Under the pieces are notes generated by a model. That model did not search any database. It saw only the letters and a list, made by a program, of their open reading frames with translations, and was not told where the DNA came from. A DNA stretch of 64,000 nt from Gelidibacter japonicus (lineage in GTDB: Bacteria; Bacteroidota; Bacteroidia; Flavobacteriales; Flavobacteriaceae), in contig NZ_BJKB01000002.1 of the NCBI RefSeq assembly GCF_010725055.1, positions 399,405-463,404 on the forward strand, given 5' to 3'. Position 1 is the stretch's first letter, and the number at the start of each line of letters is the position of its first letter. Below are positions 63,250 to 64,000 of the stretch, one piece after another. A program made the position numbers and the translations under genes.

Positions 63250-64000
63250 TTAATTCGCCTTTTTTATGGCTTCTAAATTTTCCATAGCACGGTTCTTAAC
63301 CTTACTACTAATAGTATCTGCCATTTTAACAGCGATTTCCCCCAACTCAATTGCTTTTTTCTTCTCACCAATGGCACTCAATATTTGTGCATAGGTTCCC
63401 ACGGTGCCATAATTATCAGGATCCATTTTATAGGCCTTATCAATGATATGAGCAGCTTGTTTTAAAATGGCCATGTTTTTCTGCTCTTCACGAGCCGCAG
63501 AGCGTGCGATAAATGCTATCGTTTCTGGGTCATCCTGCAAGTAATTATTTACATAATCATTCGTAGTTTTAATAAACTCATCAGCATTGTCGGTGTTTGC
63601 ATAGAAAGCAGAATGTATGATGGCAACATCACGAGGCGTATCAGACAGTTTTTTCAAGGAATCCAATTGTTCAAAAAACAGCTTTGCATCTGTATTTTTA
63701 GAGGTACGGTATATATTTCTGGTCAGTGCCCGTTTGTATACCTTATTAACCGCATTAATTCCAATCAAATCTATATAATGCTGTTTATTGGCATCTAAAA
63801 ACTTGAAAAGCTTATGTGTATCATCATAAACAAACGCTTCAATAAGTCGCCAACCTGAAACCGACTTCAGCCAGCTATCATCAACGTTGGAAAGCAACTT
63901 GTCATAAACTTGATTCGTTTTCGAGTCCCTGATTTGGTTCAACGCCATCAAATAATCCAACATTTCTTCATTAGTCATAATACCCTCATCATATTTTTGA
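63250..64000 (-). CDS. Helical-repeat protein, 5' end outside window
   Basis: The frame is open through the window edge (codons before the Met at 63978 read ...QKYDEGI), so the N-terminus is missing. The visible 250 residues are alpha-helical with tetratricopeptide-like units (AHIIDKAYKMDPDNYGTVGTY, AQILSAIGEKKKAIELGEI). In related bacteria such C-terminal regions follow an N-terminal thioredoxin-fold domain, and the neighbouring TlpA-like gene fits, but the missing part must be seen to confirm this. Its stop lies 22 bases before the TlpA-like start, so the two are likely one operon. Confidence 0.75.
   Translation of the reverse strand, partial: QKYDEGIMTNEEMLDYLMALNQIRDSKTNQVYDKLLSNVDDSWLKSVSGWRLIEAFVYDDTHKLFKFLDANKQHYIDLIGINAVNKVYKRALTRNIYRTSKNTDAKLFFEQLDSLKKLSDTPRDVAIIHSAFYANTDNADEFIKTTNDYVNNYLQDDPETIAFIARSAAREEQKNMAILKQAAHIIDKAYKMDPDNYGTVGTYAQILSAIGEKKKAIELGEIAVKMADTISSKVKNRAMENLEAIKKAN

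Overview
The window reads as chromosomal backbone of a low-GC member of the Bacteroidota, almost certainly family Flavobacteriaceae. The evidence is the gene content (DUF4295 protein behind rpmB-rpmG, bacillithiol enzyme BshC, two carboxypeptidase-regulatory/plug outer-membrane barrel proteins, a LysM plus ligand-binding fusion), the absence of Shine-Dalgarno-like purine tracts before starts, and many Bacteroidota-type promoter boxes (TAnnTTTG, sometimes with TTG 17-21 bases upstream). I see no rRNA, tRNA, CRISPR array, insertion sequence, prophage or integration site, and no broken housekeeping gene. Species cannot be named from this.

Layout. 1-6,100: the 3'-truncated gene of an outer-membrane barrel protein, then der and era (ribosome-assembly GTPases) around a small membrane protein, then a YihY/BrkB membrane protein. 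6,100-14,000 (all minus strand): a translationally coupled cluster (LysM protein, OsmC, DUF922 putative metalloprotease, DUF3820), then guaA, a group II PLP decarboxylase and bshC. 14,000-18,000 (plus): an M14 zinc peptidase and a carboxypeptidase-regulatory-domain protein. 18,200-25,900 (minus): a heavy-metal RND efflux unit in the order response regulator, sensor kinase, TolC, adaptor, pump. 26,200-27,600: mgtE. 27,700-41,200 (mostly minus): rimO, a serine hydrolase facing a lipoprotein amidase, ftsY, DUF4295-rpmG-rpmB, cinA, an Hpt protein, a fumarylacetoacetase-like enzyme, a DEDDh exonuclease, a 2-oxo acid dehydrogenase E2, a family 2 glycosyltransferase and recR. 41,300-47,600: a sodium:solute symporter, a CoA-binding protein, a second outer-membrane barrel protein, a 910-base intergenic region and a FabH-type synthase. 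47,800-59,300 (plus): S9 peptidase, htpG, pyruvate carboxylase, a small secreted protein and an FUSC-type membrane protein. 59,500-64,000 (minus): dsbD, a TlpA-like lipoprotein and the C-terminal part of a helical-repeat protein that continues past the window end.

The coding part is mostly ordinary. The least explained signal is between genes: arrays of variable seven-base units starting CTA or CTG, kept in register for up to 17 units or more (4,016-4,084; 17,985-18,188; 29,469-29,510; a short one near 9,233), plus several families of short palindromes placed just behind stop codons. I did not find a new multi-gene defence or metabolic system, and I do not claim one. Several start sites are corrected from naive longest-frame starts using in-frame ATG positions, promoter boxes or family N-termini.
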